From CAZWUW01 sp964636895 (GTDB lineage: Bacteria > Bacillota > Thermincolia > Thermincolales > CAZWUW01), in contig CAZWUW010000032.1 in assembly GCA_964636895.1 (NCBI GenBank), positions 1-30,286 of the forward strand: 30,286 nucleotides of DNA, read 5' to 3'. Positions 15,188 to 23,625 of this stretch are shown here, one piece after another. The position numbers were made by a program, and so were the translations under genes. Position 1 is the first letter of the stretch; every line of letters begins with the position of its first letter. The notes under the pieces are model-generated. The model saw only the letters and a program-made list of their open reading frames with translations, ran no database searches and had not been told where the DNA came from.

Positions 15188-15255
15188 ATCGTCGAAAGAA
15201 AAATTCGGGCATTCTACCAATCCTGACATCGATTGCGCCGGGCGTGTATTATAAT
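15188..15255 (+). promoter_or_regulatory. Spo0A-type promoter of spoIIE
   Basis: CTGACA (15223-15228) and TATAAT (15250-15255) are 21 bp apart, the abnormal spacing of Spo0A-activated sigma-A promoters spoIIE and spoIIG in Bacillus. ATCGTCGAAA (15188-15197) upstream matches the 0A box TTTGTCGAAA in 8 of 10. Confidence 0.65.
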
Positions 15256-15292
15256 TAAGCAAACAACACGCGGAAGGCGAGGTCGTGGCCAG

Positions 15293-17728
15293 GTGAAAGA
15301 AAGCACAGATATATATTCCTTCCATAGGACAAATCAAAAAAAATCTGCGGATAACAAATGGCGGTTAAACAGGATTAACTTAGAATCGTTACAAAGAAGG
15401 TTGTTTCACTTAGTTGCGTGGGAGACAGCCTTTATTGCGTTGTTCTGTTTTTTATTGGGCCGGGCTGTAGTCCTGGGTGCAACGATACCTTTTGCGGTGG
15501 CTGCTATGGCCGCCGTAATGCTGATTATACCTGACCGGGGACTGTTGGCCTTTTTATTTTTGGTCGGCGGACTGGCTACGGTGTTGCATGGACCTTTGCT
15601 TTGGAGTTCGGTTGCTTTGTTAGCGCTGTGCTTATTGACGCTCAGTAAGTTCAGCTCTTTACTTAAAAACAAATGGTTTGGCTTACCGCTGCTTATTCTG
15701 GGTCTCACCACTGTTGCACGGGTGGGGTTTTATGCTTATACGCAGCCTGCTCTATATAACTATATGGTAGCCGCGTTTGAAGGTTTGGTTGCGGCGGGTA
15801 TTACTTCTGTTTTTATCCGGGTACTGCCGGCCCTGCGTCGGCAAGCAGACCCCTTTGCTCTACGCAGAGATGAATTGATGGGACTGGCAGTGTTGATTAT
15901 TGGTTTATTGACCGGACTTTCGGAAGTCAGGCTGGCGGGTATTGATTTGCGAAATGTCGTTAGCAAGTTTTTTATACTGTCGGCTGCTTTTACCGGTGGG
16001 GCCAGCCTCGGAGCGGCTATGGGCACTTTGGTGGGTATGGTGCCTAGTCTCAGTGCTACGTTGCCCCCGGGTATCATTGGCTTTTATTCTTTTGCCGGTT
16101 TGATGGCGGGATTGTTCCGGGGTTTTGGCAGGATTGGTATTATTATTGGTTTTAGCTTGGGTAATATTATTTTATCAATTTATCTGAACAGCTACCGGGC
16201 CTTGGCAGTTGACCTGGCTGAAACTGCTTTGGCGGCGGCAGCCTTCTTGGTTATCCCGAAAAAGGTAATCTATTACCTACGTTCTCTTATTAGAGGCAGC
16301 ATGGCCCAATTTGCTCCGCGGTCATTTACCGAAAAACGGTTGCGGGAAATGACATCTGCCAGAGTGCGGGAGTTCGCCCGGGTTTTCCAGGAGCTTTCCC
16401 GTACCATTGAGCAGGTGGCCTGTGACACCCGGGCCAGAGAAGACAACAGCTTGCAGATGTTATTCAGTAATATTTCCAATAAGGTTTGTAAGGGGTGTTC
16501 GTTGCATCGCATTTGTTGGGAAAAAGATTTTTATAAAACATATAAGTCCATTATGGAACTCTTTACTACCATTGAGGCAACCGGTCGGGTATCGGCGGAA
16601 CATATTGGTCCGGATATTCAAAAACGGTGTGTCCGGCTAAAAGAGTTGGCCGTAACCGTTAACTGTCTTTTTGACCTTTATAAGGCAAATCATTTTTGGG
16701 AACGCAAAGTGGCAGAAAGCAGGGAGGTTGTCGCCGGTCAACTGGAAGGCATTTCCGGCATCCTCTATAATCTGGCCGGAGAAATAAAAGTGGACGTGCA
16801 AATGCGGGAAGACATTGAGCTGATTTTGCGCCGTGAATTGATTAAAGGTGGTTATTCTGTACTGGATTTAAAAGTCCTGAGCATAGGTAATGATAAAATT
16901 GAAGTGGTGATATCCAGTTCGTCTTGCGGCGGCAAGCTGCAGTGCAGCCGTGCCATAGGTCCGTTGGTGGCTGGGGTGTTGGGGCAGCGCATGAAGGTGC
17001 TTAATGCCAATTATTGTCCTAAAAAAACGGGTGATCCAACATGTGAGTTCAGGCTATATCCCGCTTTTAACCTTCGTGTGGAAATCGGCGTGGCTGGCGC
17101 AGCCTGTGATCCTGAAATATCAGGAGACAGTTACTCTTTTCTGGAACTGCGAGACGGTAAATATGTGTTAATGCTTAGCGATGGTATGGGCATAGGGGCC
17201 AAAGCTGCCCAGGAAAGCAAGGCCACCATTGGGTTGCTGGAACAGTTGATGGAGACCGGCTTTGACAAGGCGCTGGCCATTAAAACCGTAAATTCTATAC
17301 TGGTGGTGCGCGCACCGGAAGAAACCTTTGCCTCAGCCGACTTGACAGTAATTGATTTGTTTTCGGGTAGCGCCGATTTTATGAAAATTGGTGCGGCACC
17401 CAGTTTTATAAAGCGGGGCAACCAGGTAGGGATCATCAGGTCGGCTTCTTTGCCGATAGGAATTTTAAACAATATTGAAGTGGATTGTATTCAAAAATCG
17501 CTAACGCATGATGATGTAGTGGTGATGGTGACGGACGGTATTCTGGATGCCGGGCGTGAAGAGGGCGGGTCGGATGAATGGGTGTTGGATACATTACAGC
17601 TGGTAATGACCACCGACCCTCAGAATATCGCGGACCTGTTATTGAATAAGGCTATTGCCCGCAATGGCGGGGCCGTGGCTGACGACATGACGGTGCTGGT
17701 GGTGGCGCTTAAGGCGGTTAGTGAATAA
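15293..17728 (+). CDS. spoIIE: Stage II sporulation protein E, PP2C-type phosphatase
   Basis: SpoIIE sits at the polar septum and dephosphorylates SpoIIAA to switch on sigma-F in the forespore; it also interacts with FtsZ. Start GTG 15293 (811 aa) follows AAGGCGAGGT; the frame extends to 15233, inside the promoter, so the longer form is unlikely. Residues about 45-310 contain around ten membrane segments; then a central FtsZ-interacting region with the typical Cys motif CKGCSLHRICW; then the PP2C phosphatase from about 590, with metal-site residues in LSDGMG (Asp630), VTDGILDAG (Asp748) and DDMTVLV (Asp797-798). All motifs are intact and the length matches the family. Its promoter looks Spo0A-controlled. 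yabS-yabT follow, as in Bacillus. Confidence 0.96.
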   Translation: MKESTDIYSFHRTNQKKSADNKWRLNRINLESLQRRLFHLVAWETAFIALFCFLLGRAVVLGATIPFAVAAMAAVMLIIPDRGLLAFLFLVGGLATVLHGPLLWSSVALLALCLLTLSKFSSLLKNKWFGLPLLILGLTTVARVGFYAYTQPALYNYMVAAFEGLVAAGITSVFIRVLPALRRQADPFALRRDELMGLAVLIIGLLTGLSEVRLAGIDLRNVVSKFFILSAAFTGGASLGAAMGTLVGMVPSLSATLPPGIIGFYSFAGLMAGLFRGFGRIGIIIGFSLGNIILSIYLNSYRALAVDLAETALAAAAFLVIPKKVIYYLRSLIRGSMAQFAPRSFTEKRLREMTSARVREFARVFQELSRTIEQVACDTRAREDNSLQMLFSNISNKVCKGCSLHRICWEKDFYKTYKSIMELFTTIEATGRVSAEHIGPDIQKRCVRLKELAVTVNCLFDLYKANHFWERKVAESREVVAGQLEGISGILYNLAGEIKVDVQMREDIELILRRELIKGGYSVLDLKVLSIGNDKIEVVISSSSCGGKLQCSRAIGPLVAGVLGQRMKVLNANYCPKKTGDPTCEFRLYPAFNLRVEIGVAGAACDPEISGDSYSFLELRDGKYVLMLSDGMGIGAKAAQESKATIGLLEQLMETGFDKALAIKTVNSILVVRAPEETFASADLTVIDLFSGSADFMKIGAAPSFIKRGNQVGIIRSASLPIGILNNIEVDCIQKSLTHDDVVVMVTDGILDAGREEGGSDEWVLDTLQLVMTTDPQNIADLLLNKAIARNGGAVADDMTVLVVALKAVSE

Positions 17729-17758
17729 TAGGCACGAAATAGAACTCCGGACGACAGG

Positions 17759-17811
17759 CCCTTTTGGTCGCATAAATCCACCAATTTTTGGGAAGGATTA
17801 GACCAAAGGGG
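17759..17811 (+). promoter_or_regulatory. Sigma-F-like promoter nested in an inverted repeat covering the yabS ribosome-binding site
   Basis: GCATA (17770-17774), 15 bp, GGGAAGGAT (17790-17798) fits the sigma-F pattern GYATA / GGNNANANT with one mismatch. It is bracketed by CCCTTTTGGTC (17759-17769) and GACCAAAGGGG (17801-17811), an 11-bp inverted repeat with one G-U pair whose right arm contains the Shine-Dalgarno of yabS. Confidence 0.55.
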
Positions 17812-17822
17812 GTATTTTTTTA

Positions 17823-18536
17823 ATGGGGCATGGAACAATTAAGCAAATCGTGGTTATTACTGACGGACATGCTAATGAAGGCTGCTCGCCGGCGGCATCC
17901 GCCCGGCTGGCAGCGGCTGCTGGAGTTACCGTCAGTGCTATAGGTATTCTTGACGGCGGGCATCTCGGAGCCCGGGGTCGGCGGGAAATTGAAGGCATTG
18001 CCGCCGCGGGCGGGGGGGTAGCCAACCGGGTCACAATTCCTGACTTGACCAAAACTTTACAGGCTGTCACTTGGCAGGCTACTCAGTCCACCTTGAATAT
18101 GATTATCAACCGGGAATTAAAAAAAATTACCGGCTTGTCGTGTACTGAACTATCACCTGAGAAGCGGGCCGGTATCTTGGACCTGATGGCGGATTTGGCC
18201 GACCAGGCAGAGTTGCAAATGGTTCTTTTGCTGGATACCAGTGCCAGTATGACCGGAAAAATGCCGGCTTTGACACAGAGTGTACAGGACTTATTATTGA
18301 CTCTGCGGGAACGAAGGGGGCCGACTTATGCTTCGGTAGCCCGGTTTCCGGGTCGCCGGCAGCTCCTGGAGGTTATTTCAAAAAGCTCTGCCGAGGTGTC
18401 CGGTTGGGATAGAGTAAGTCCGGCCGGACGGACGCCAACCGGGCCGGCTATTTTGGCAGCTGTGGAAATGTTGGCCGGAAAATCTGCGGTGTTACCAAAC
18501 ATTTCGCGCAAACCGGCTTTGGATTTACTAAAATGA
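17823..18536 (+). CDS. yabS: YabS-like von Willebrand factor A domain protein
   Basis: A 237-aa protein containing VWA elements. The N-terminal part starts at the second half of one VWA-like fold (IVVITDGHANEG, then GVTVSAIGILDGG). The C-terminal part has a full MIDAS start (MVLLLDTSASMTGKM, DxSxS at about 138-142) and a later RTPTGPAI threonine motif. VWA domains bind a divalent cation and mediate protein contacts; the function of Bacillus YabS is unknown. It is placed between spoIIE and the YabT kinase exactly as in Bacillus. AAAGGGGG precedes the ATG, inside an inverted repeat. The stop overlaps the yabT start (ATGA), so the two are translationally coupled. Confidence 0.82.
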   Translation: MGHGTIKQIVVITDGHANEGCSPAASARLAAAAGVTVSAIGILDGGHLGARGRREIEGIAAAGGGVANRVTIPDLTKTLQAVTWQATQSTLNMIINRELKKITGLSCTELSPEKRAGILDLMADLADQAELQMVLLLDTSASMTGKMPALTQSVQDLLLTLRERRGPTYASVARFPGRRQLLEVISKSSAEVSGWDRVSPAGRTPTGPAILAAVEMLAGKSAVLPNISRKPALDLLK

Positions 18537-19453
18537 GCGGCTCAGAATATCAAGTTAGTTTTCATCCCGGTCACGAAATAATTGGCAGGTGGGATGGCAA
18601 CCGTTACCTGGTCATAAGTACGCTTGGTGCTGGTGGGACGGCCTGCGTGCTGCTAGTGCAGCGTGTTGCAGACGGTAAACAGCTAGCTATGAAGATTTCT
18701 AGGGACCTGCCGGGTATTACCCGGGAACACCGGACTCATCTTTTTTTGAACAGCAACAGGGATATCAAAAGTCTGGGCATAGTGCCCGAAGTCTATGAAC
18801 TTGATGATTATTGTGAAAAAGGTCATACATATCATTATATTGTCATGGATTATTGCCGGGGCCGGGGGTTGCATGAATTAAAAGGCTGTCTGCGGCAGGA
18901 GGAAACAATTAACATCGGCATTGCCTTGGCTGTTTTTTTACATTATTTACATCAAGCCGGTTTTGTTTTTGGGGATATAAAGCCGGGGAACATTTTATAT
19001 GACAATTTTACCAAAAAGCTTTTTGTAGTGGATTTTGGCAGTGTATGTCCGAAGGGTAGTGCTATTCTTCAATATACGCCAATGTATGACCGGAGCAACT
19101 GGCAGGCCGGCACCCGCTGCAGTGATGAGAAATATGACCAGTTTGCGTTAAGCATGCTTTTACTGTCTATGCAAAGGGGTGTTTCAAAGCATTTGAAAAT
19201 CGGTTGCATAAAAGAATTGCTCAGGAAAATTAAGCCTTTGAGTATCACCGATCCTCTTTTACCGGTAATTATTAAAGGTTTACACCAGGAATACGGCCTG
19301 CTTGGTGAAATGGCTGCGGAGCTGTGGCAATGCCGGGGCAAAGGTAAGCAAAACATTTCCGCCGGCAGCAATTCAATTTATTGGGCCGTAAACGTGATAG
19401 GTGGTTTATCGGCGTTTTTCTTTATTATTAGCCTTTACTTCTATTATCAGTAA
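18533..19453 (+). CDS. yabT: YabT-like membrane serine/threonine protein kinase
   Basis: A 306-aa Hanks-type kinase with a single C-terminal membrane segment (about 282-304) and no extracellular domain, the layout of Bacillus YabT, a sporulation kinase that is stimulated by DNA and phosphorylates RecA. Motifs: glycine loop LGAGGTACV near 31, Lys54 (AMKIS), catalytic loop FGDIKPGN with Asp148, Lys150 and Asn153, and DFG at 167-169. The usual HRD is FGD, so the His and Arg are lost, which suggests activation-loop-independent activity. A Glu for helix C is not obvious. ATGA overlap with yabS and a sigma-F-like promoter upstream of yabS fit forespore expression. tilS follows. Confidence 0.85.
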   Translation: MSGSEYQVSFHPGHEIIGRWDGNRYLVISTLGAGGTACVLLVQRVADGKQLAMKISRDLPGITREHRTHLFLNSNRDIKSLGIVPEVYELDDYCEKGHTYHYIVMDYCRGRGLHELKGCLRQEETINIGIALAVFLHYLHQAGFVFGDIKPGNILYDNFTKKLFVVDFGSVCPKGSAILQYTPMYDRSNWQAGTRCSDEKYDQFALSMLLLSMQRGVSKHLKIGCIKELLRKIKPLSITDPLLPVIIKGLHQEYGLLGEMAAELWQCRGKGKQNISAGSNSIYWAVNVIGGLSAFFFIISLYFYYQ

Positions 19454-19528
19454 AAAATCAGCGGAGGTGCAGGAAAACATCGGTTCATGTCGAAAGAGTT
19501 GTGCAATGATACGAGAGAGGTTGACCAG

Positions 19529-20929
19529 ATGTTTCGGATTATATGTGACACTATTACCAAATACAGCCTGCTTGCCCGGGGTGACCGGGTAGTGGTTGCG
19601 GTATCTGGCGGACCGGATTCGGTGGCGCTGACTCACGTTTTGTTTAGTCTAAAAAAGGAGTATGACCTTGTTCTGCACATTGCGCATTTAAATCATATGT
19701 TTCGTGGAGCGGAGGCGGATCAGGATGCTCGATGGGTAATGGATCTGGCGCAGCAGTTGGAAATACCTTGCACGGTATCAAAAGTGGATGTGCCGGCATT
19801 TGCCAAAGCTCGCCGAATTTCTGCTCAGGCTGCAGCCAGGCAGGTAAGATATGATTTTCTGGAGCAGGTCCGGATGACCCAAAAAGCAACCAGAATTGCC
19901 ACCGGCCATCATGCCGACGACCAGGCCGAAACTCTGGTGATGAATATTCTGCGTGGTGCGGGCCCGGGTGGCTTAAGCGGGATTCCACCACAACGGGGAG
20001 GCGTATATATTCGGCCTCTGATTGATGCCACCCGGGAGGAGATCGAAAACTACTGTCGCGAAAACGAATTGGCATATTGCCAGGATAGTTCGAATTTTAA
20101 GCCGGTTTATCTGCGGAACAGGGTGCGGCTTGAATTATTGCCGCTGTTGGAAAGAGAATATAATCCTGAAATCAGAGTCGCCCTTATCCGTCTGGCCGGC
20201 ATCATGCAGGATGAAAATGAGTTTATGGATACGCAGGTACAGGACCTTTGGGACAAGCTGATGATTTCCGATACCCGGTCGGAAATCATTTGTAATCTGC
20301 CGGGTTTTCTTGCTGCGCCGCCGGCGCTGCAACGTCGTCTGCTCAGAAAAGCATGGGCGGCCTTACGGGGAGATGCCAGGGAATTGACATATAATCATCT
20401 TGAGCAGGCAATGAACTTTTTGCGCGATGGCAAAGCAGGAGGAGTAATAGAATTTCCCCGGCACATAATAATGATAAATGGATATGGTGAATTCCGTTTG
20501 ACGGTCGCCCGACCTAATTTGGAACCCGTTGTTTTTTGTTATGCACTGCAAATACCCGGGACCACCTTTATTCCTGAAATTGGTGCTAATATTGTAGTGG
20601 AGATAACTGGCGTCCCGCCAGTGGACGCTGCCGGCAAGAAAGAGTTATGGGTGGATGCGGAAAAATTGTCAGGTCCTTTGCAGGTTCGTTCTCGACAATC
20701 GGGGGATAGGTTTTGGCCGCTGGGCGGCAGAGGTTCCAAAAAAATTAAAGAGTTTTTTATTGATGCCAAAGTTCCCCGCCGGCAAAGAGATCGTGTTCCC
20801 ATTATCACCGCCGGCGAAGATATTGTATGGGTAGGCGGGATGCGCCCGGATGACAGGTGGCAAATTACAGACTCGACCAGGAAGTTTTTACACCTAAAAA
20901 TCTTGGAAAATATTACAGAACAAAATTGA
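19529..20929 (+). CDS. tilS: tRNA(Ile)-lysidine synthetase
   Basis: TilS adds lysine to C34 of tRNA-Ile(CAU) using ATP, so that AUA codons are read as isoleucine; it is essential. ATG 19529 (466 aa) is preferred: GAGAGG lies 8 bases upstream and MFRIICDTITKYSLLARGDR is the usual TilS start. The longer frame begins at 19487 with no well-spaced site. The N-terminal PP-loop ATPase has SGGPDS at 26-31, HLNHMFRG, and GHHADDQAETL; then the TilS linker domain and the C-terminal substrate-binding domain (SGDRFWPLGGRGSKKIKEFF). Many ATA codons in neighbouring genes show it is needed. The ftsH promoter overlaps its stop codon. Confidence 0.95.
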   Translation: MFRIICDTITKYSLLARGDRVVVAVSGGPDSVALTHVLFSLKKEYDLVLHIAHLNHMFRGAEADQDARWVMDLAQQLEIPCTVSKVDVPAFAKARRISAQAAARQVRYDFLEQVRMTQKATRIATGHHADDQAETLVMNILRGAGPGGLSGIPPQRGGVYIRPLIDATREEIENYCRENELAYCQDSSNFKPVYLRNRVRLELLPLLEREYNPEIRVALIRLAGIMQDENEFMDTQVQDLWDKLMISDTRSEIICNLPGFLAAPPALQRRLLRKAWAALRGDARELTYNHLEQAMNFLRDGKAGGVIEFPRHIIMINGYGEFRLTVARPNLEPVVFCYALQIPGTTFIPEIGANIVVEITGVPPVDAAGKKELWVDAEKLSGPLQVRSRQSGDRFWPLGGRGSKKIKEFFIDAKVPRRQRDRVPIITAGEDIVWVGGMRPDDRWQITDSTRKFLHLKILENITEQN

Positions 20930-20954
20930 AAACCTCCTAAATTTATGTTACAAT
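20926..20954 (+). promoter_or_regulatory. Sigma-A promoter of ftsH
   Basis: TTGAAA (20926-20931, overlapping the tilS stop), 17-bp spacer, TACAAT (20949-20954). ftsH therefore has its own promoter in addition to any read-through from tilS. Confidence 0.75.
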
Positions 20955-21008
20955 TACGAAGTATGAAAATTTGCATAACCGGCTGAGGATTGAAAAGGAG
21001 TGAACTTT

Positions 21009-23021
21009 TTGAATAGAATTTTTAAGAATCTTAGCATTTATCTCTTGATTGTTGTCTTGGCCGTGGCAATTATCAAGTATACTTCTCCGTCACCAACGGA
21101 AGTAAAGGAGATAAGCATCTTTGATTTTTATGCCTTGCTGGATAAGAACAAAGTTTCCAATGTCAAAATTCAACCTGATGATAAGAGTATCCGTATCACG
21201 GGCAAGCTTAAGGAAGGTCAAAAGGCATTCAGCACCACCGGTTCGGAACAGGAAACCGGTGATCTGACCAAGACGTTGCGGGAAAAGAACGTTAAGTTTG
21301 ATTTTATCCCTGCTCCCAAGGCACCTTGGTGGACTAATCTATTCTTTAATTTTTTACCTATCCTCCTTTTAATCGGGCTGATATTTTTTATGCTCAATCA
21401 GACTCAGGGCGGCGGCAACCGGGTCATGTCTTTTGGTAAGTCGCGAGCACGCCTGCATACGGATGAAAAAAAACGGGTTACTTTTGATGATGTGGCCGGG
21501 GCTGACGAAGTCAAAGAAGAACTGGAAGAAGTAGTTGAATTTTTAAAACATCCCAAGAAATTTAATGAACTGGGTGCTAAGATTCCAAAGGGGGTCCTGT
21601 TATTTGGTCCTCCCGGTACCGGGAAAACCTTGTTGGCGCGGGCTGTAGCCGGTGAAGCAGGGGTTCCTTTCTTCAGCATCAGCGGTTCCGACTTCGTAGA
21701 AATGTTTGTCGGGGTTGGTGCTTCCAGGGTGCGGGACTTGTTTGAACAAGCCAAGAAAAACGCTCCCTGCATTGTATTTATTGACGAGATTGACGCTGTA
21801 GGGCGTCAGCGGGGTGCCGGTCTTGGCGGTGGCCATGATGAGCGGGAACAGACATTAAACCAACTGCTCGTAGAAATGGATGGCTTTGCCCCCAATGAAG
21901 GCATAATTATTATTGCCGCTACTAACCGGCCGGATATTTTGGATCCTGCGCTGCTGCGACCAGGGCGCTTCGACCGGCAAATAGTAGTGGATGTGCCTGA
22001 TATCACCGGGCGCAAGGAAATTTTGCAGGTGCATATTAAAGGTAAGCCCCTGGCCGACGATGTAGATCTCAGGATACTGGCCAGACGCACCCCGGGTTTT
22101 ACCGGAGCTGATCTGGCAAATATGGTAAACGAGGCAGCCCTTCTGGCGGCCCGGTTTAATCGTAAGAAAATCGGCATGCATGAGATGGAAGATGCTATAG
22201 AACGAGTTATTGCCGGACCTGAGAAAAAGTCCAAGGTAATTAGTGATAAAGAAAAGAAACTTGTCTCCTACCATGAAGCCGGACATGCCGTGGTGGGAGC
22301 AGTACTCCCGGATACTGATCCGGTGCATAAGGTCTCCATCATTCCGCGTGGCCGGGCCGGCGGATATACACTGATTCTGCCCACCGAAGACCGGTACTAT
22401 ATGACCAAATCAATGTTGCTTAATGATATGGTGGTATTACTTGGCGGTCGCGTGGCGGAGGCGCTTGTCCTAGGCGACATCAGTACAGGGGCGCAGAATG
22501 ACCTGGAACGAGCCACTAGTATTGCCCGCCGGATGATTATGGAATACGGGATGAGCGATGAATTGGGACCATTGACCTTGGGTCGGAAAACGGAACAGGT
22601 ATTTTTGGGCCGGGATATTGCCCGGGATCGCAACTACAGTGAGGAAGTAGCTTTCTCCATTGACAAAGAGGTGCGCAAAATTATTGATGAATGCTATGTC
22701 AAAGCCAAGCAATTGCTGGAAGATAATATTGACAAGCTGCACCTCATTGCTGATAATCTAATAGAAAATGAGACTCTTGAGGCTGATGAGTTTACCGCAC
22801 TTATGGAAAACAAAAATGTTGAAGAAGTGCGTGCAGAGAAACTGGCCCGGGAAAATGGCAATCAAGGCAACGTTATTAATAGCGGGAAAGCCGGAAAATC
22901 TTCGGTTCAGGATAGCCAAACCAGTGAGCCGGATGAAGATGAGAATGACCCTAAAGCTGCTCCCGGTTATCAGGAAGAAGTGCATATTATTGAACCGAAG
23001 GAAGATGAGACTAAGCAATAA
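21009..23021 (+). CDS. ftsH: ATP-dependent zinc metalloprotease FtsH
   Basis: A membrane-anchored AAA+ protease that degrades misfolded membrane proteins and regulators, including Spo0A-pathway factors in Bacillus. Start TTG 21009 (671 codons including the start) gives the usual MNRIFKNLSIYLL N-terminus with AAGGAG 8 bases upstream; the GTG at 21000 overlaps that site. Two membrane segments (about 6-22 and 105-125) flank the extracytoplasmic domain. Walker A GPPGTGKT is at 200-207, Walker B CIVFIDEID follows, then the arginine-finger region RPGRFDRQ, and the zinc site HEAGH at 422-426. The C-terminal 60 residues are acidic and low-complexity. tilS lies immediately upstream with no hpt gene between. 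Confidence 0.96.
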   Translation: MNRIFKNLSIYLLIVVLAVAIIKYTSPSPTEVKEISIFDFYALLDKNKVSNVKIQPDDKSIRITGKLKEGQKAFSTTGSEQETGDLTKTLREKNVKFDFIPAPKAPWWTNLFFNFLPILLLIGLIFFMLNQTQGGGNRVMSFGKSRARLHTDEKKRVTFDDVAGADEVKEELEEVVEFLKHPKKFNELGAKIPKGVLLFGPPGTGKTLLARAVAGEAGVPFFSISGSDFVEMFVGVGASRVRDLFEQAKKNAPCIVFIDEIDAVGRQRGAGLGGGHDEREQTLNQLLVEMDGFAPNEGIIIIAATNRPDILDPALLRPGRFDRQIVVDVPDITGRKEILQVHIKGKPLADDVDLRILARRTPGFTGADLANMVNEAALLAARFNRKKIGMHEMEDAIERVIAGPEKKSKVISDKEKKLVSYHEAGHAVVGAVLPDTDPVHKVSIIPRGRAGGYTLILPTEDRYYMTKSMLLNDMVVLLGGRVAEALVLGDISTGAQNDLERATSIARRMIMEYGMSDELGPLTLGRKTEQVFLGRDIARDRNYSEEVAFSIDKEVRKIIDECYVKAKQLLEDNIDKLHLIADNLIENETLEADEFTALMENKNVEEVRAEKLARENGNQGNVINSGKAGKSSVQDSQTSEPDEDENDPKAAPGYQEEVHIIEPKEDETKQ

Positions 23022-23073
23022 TAGAGTTTTGCCGGCGTAAGTGCCGCGTAAAAGTTTCCAGGAGGCGAAATTG

Positions 23074-23523
23074 ATGGAAAGAACTTATGTGATGATTAAA
23101 CCTGACGGGGTTCAACGTAACCTGGTGGGTGAGATTATTAGCCGGTTTGAGAAAAAAGGATTTAAGATTGTGGGCTTGAAGATGCTGCAAATGGATCGGG
23201 TTATTACCGAGCAACACTATTCCGAGCATATTGGTAAGCCTTTTTTTGAAGCGCTGGCTGGATACATTACTTCCGGTCCGGTAGTAGCAATGGTTTTAGA
23301 GGGCAAGGATGTTGTTGCTACGGCCCGGGCGATGAACGGTGCTACTAATCCTGCTAATGCGGGGGCGGGCACCATTCGCGGCGATTACGCCATTGAGGTT
23401 GGTCGCAATGTGATTCATGGCTCTGATTCGGTAGAAAGCGCAAAAAGAGAAATAGCTATTTACTTTACGGAAAAAGAACTTTGTGAATACAAAAAGGTGT
23501 TAGACCAGTGGATTTATGAATAG
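23074..23523 (+). CDS. ndk: Nucleoside diphosphate kinase
   Basis: Ndk transfers phosphate from ATP to other nucleoside diphosphates through a phosphohistidine. ATG 23074 (149 aa) follows CAGGAGGCGAA and gives the canonical MERTYVMIKPDGVQR start; the frame to GTG 23041 is upstream of the ribosome-binding site. The active-site segment RNVIHGSDS carries the catalytic His (about residue 116), with GATNPANAGAGTIRGDY before it. Length is normal for the hexameric family. It lies 52 bases after ftsH and may be cotranscribed; a strong terminator follows. Confidence 0.97.
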   Translation: MERTYVMIKPDGVQRNLVGEIISRFEKKGFKIVGLKMLQMDRVITEQHYSEHIGKPFFEALAGYITSGPVVAMVLEGKDVVATARAMNGATNPANAGAGTIRGDYAIEVGRNVIHGSDSVESAKREIAIYFTEKELCEYKKVLDQWIYE

Positions 23524-23525
23524 TG

Positions 23526-23555
23526 AAAATCCCGGCGAAAAAGCCGGGATTTTTT
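23526..23555 (+). terminator. Intrinsic terminator of ndk
   Basis: Eleven-bp perfect stem AAAATCCCGGC / GCCGGGATTTT with a GAAAAA loop and a T run. Confidence 0.93.
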
Positions 23556-23625
23556 GTTCTGTTTTAAGCAGGAATTTTTTTGAACTTACCGAATCTTTAC
23601 TAAAAACTATGTGGGAGGTGAAATT

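Noticed and set aside
17729..17822. c-di-GMP or other known riboswitch before yabS
   Set aside because: GGCACGAAAT recalls a GEMM fragment, but the rest of the aptamer is missing; the inverted repeat and sigma-F-like promoter explain the region better.
19644..20075. 143-codon minus-strand open frame opposite tilS
   Set aside because: Antisense to the TilS PP-loop domain, proline- and arginine-rich shadow sequence without support.
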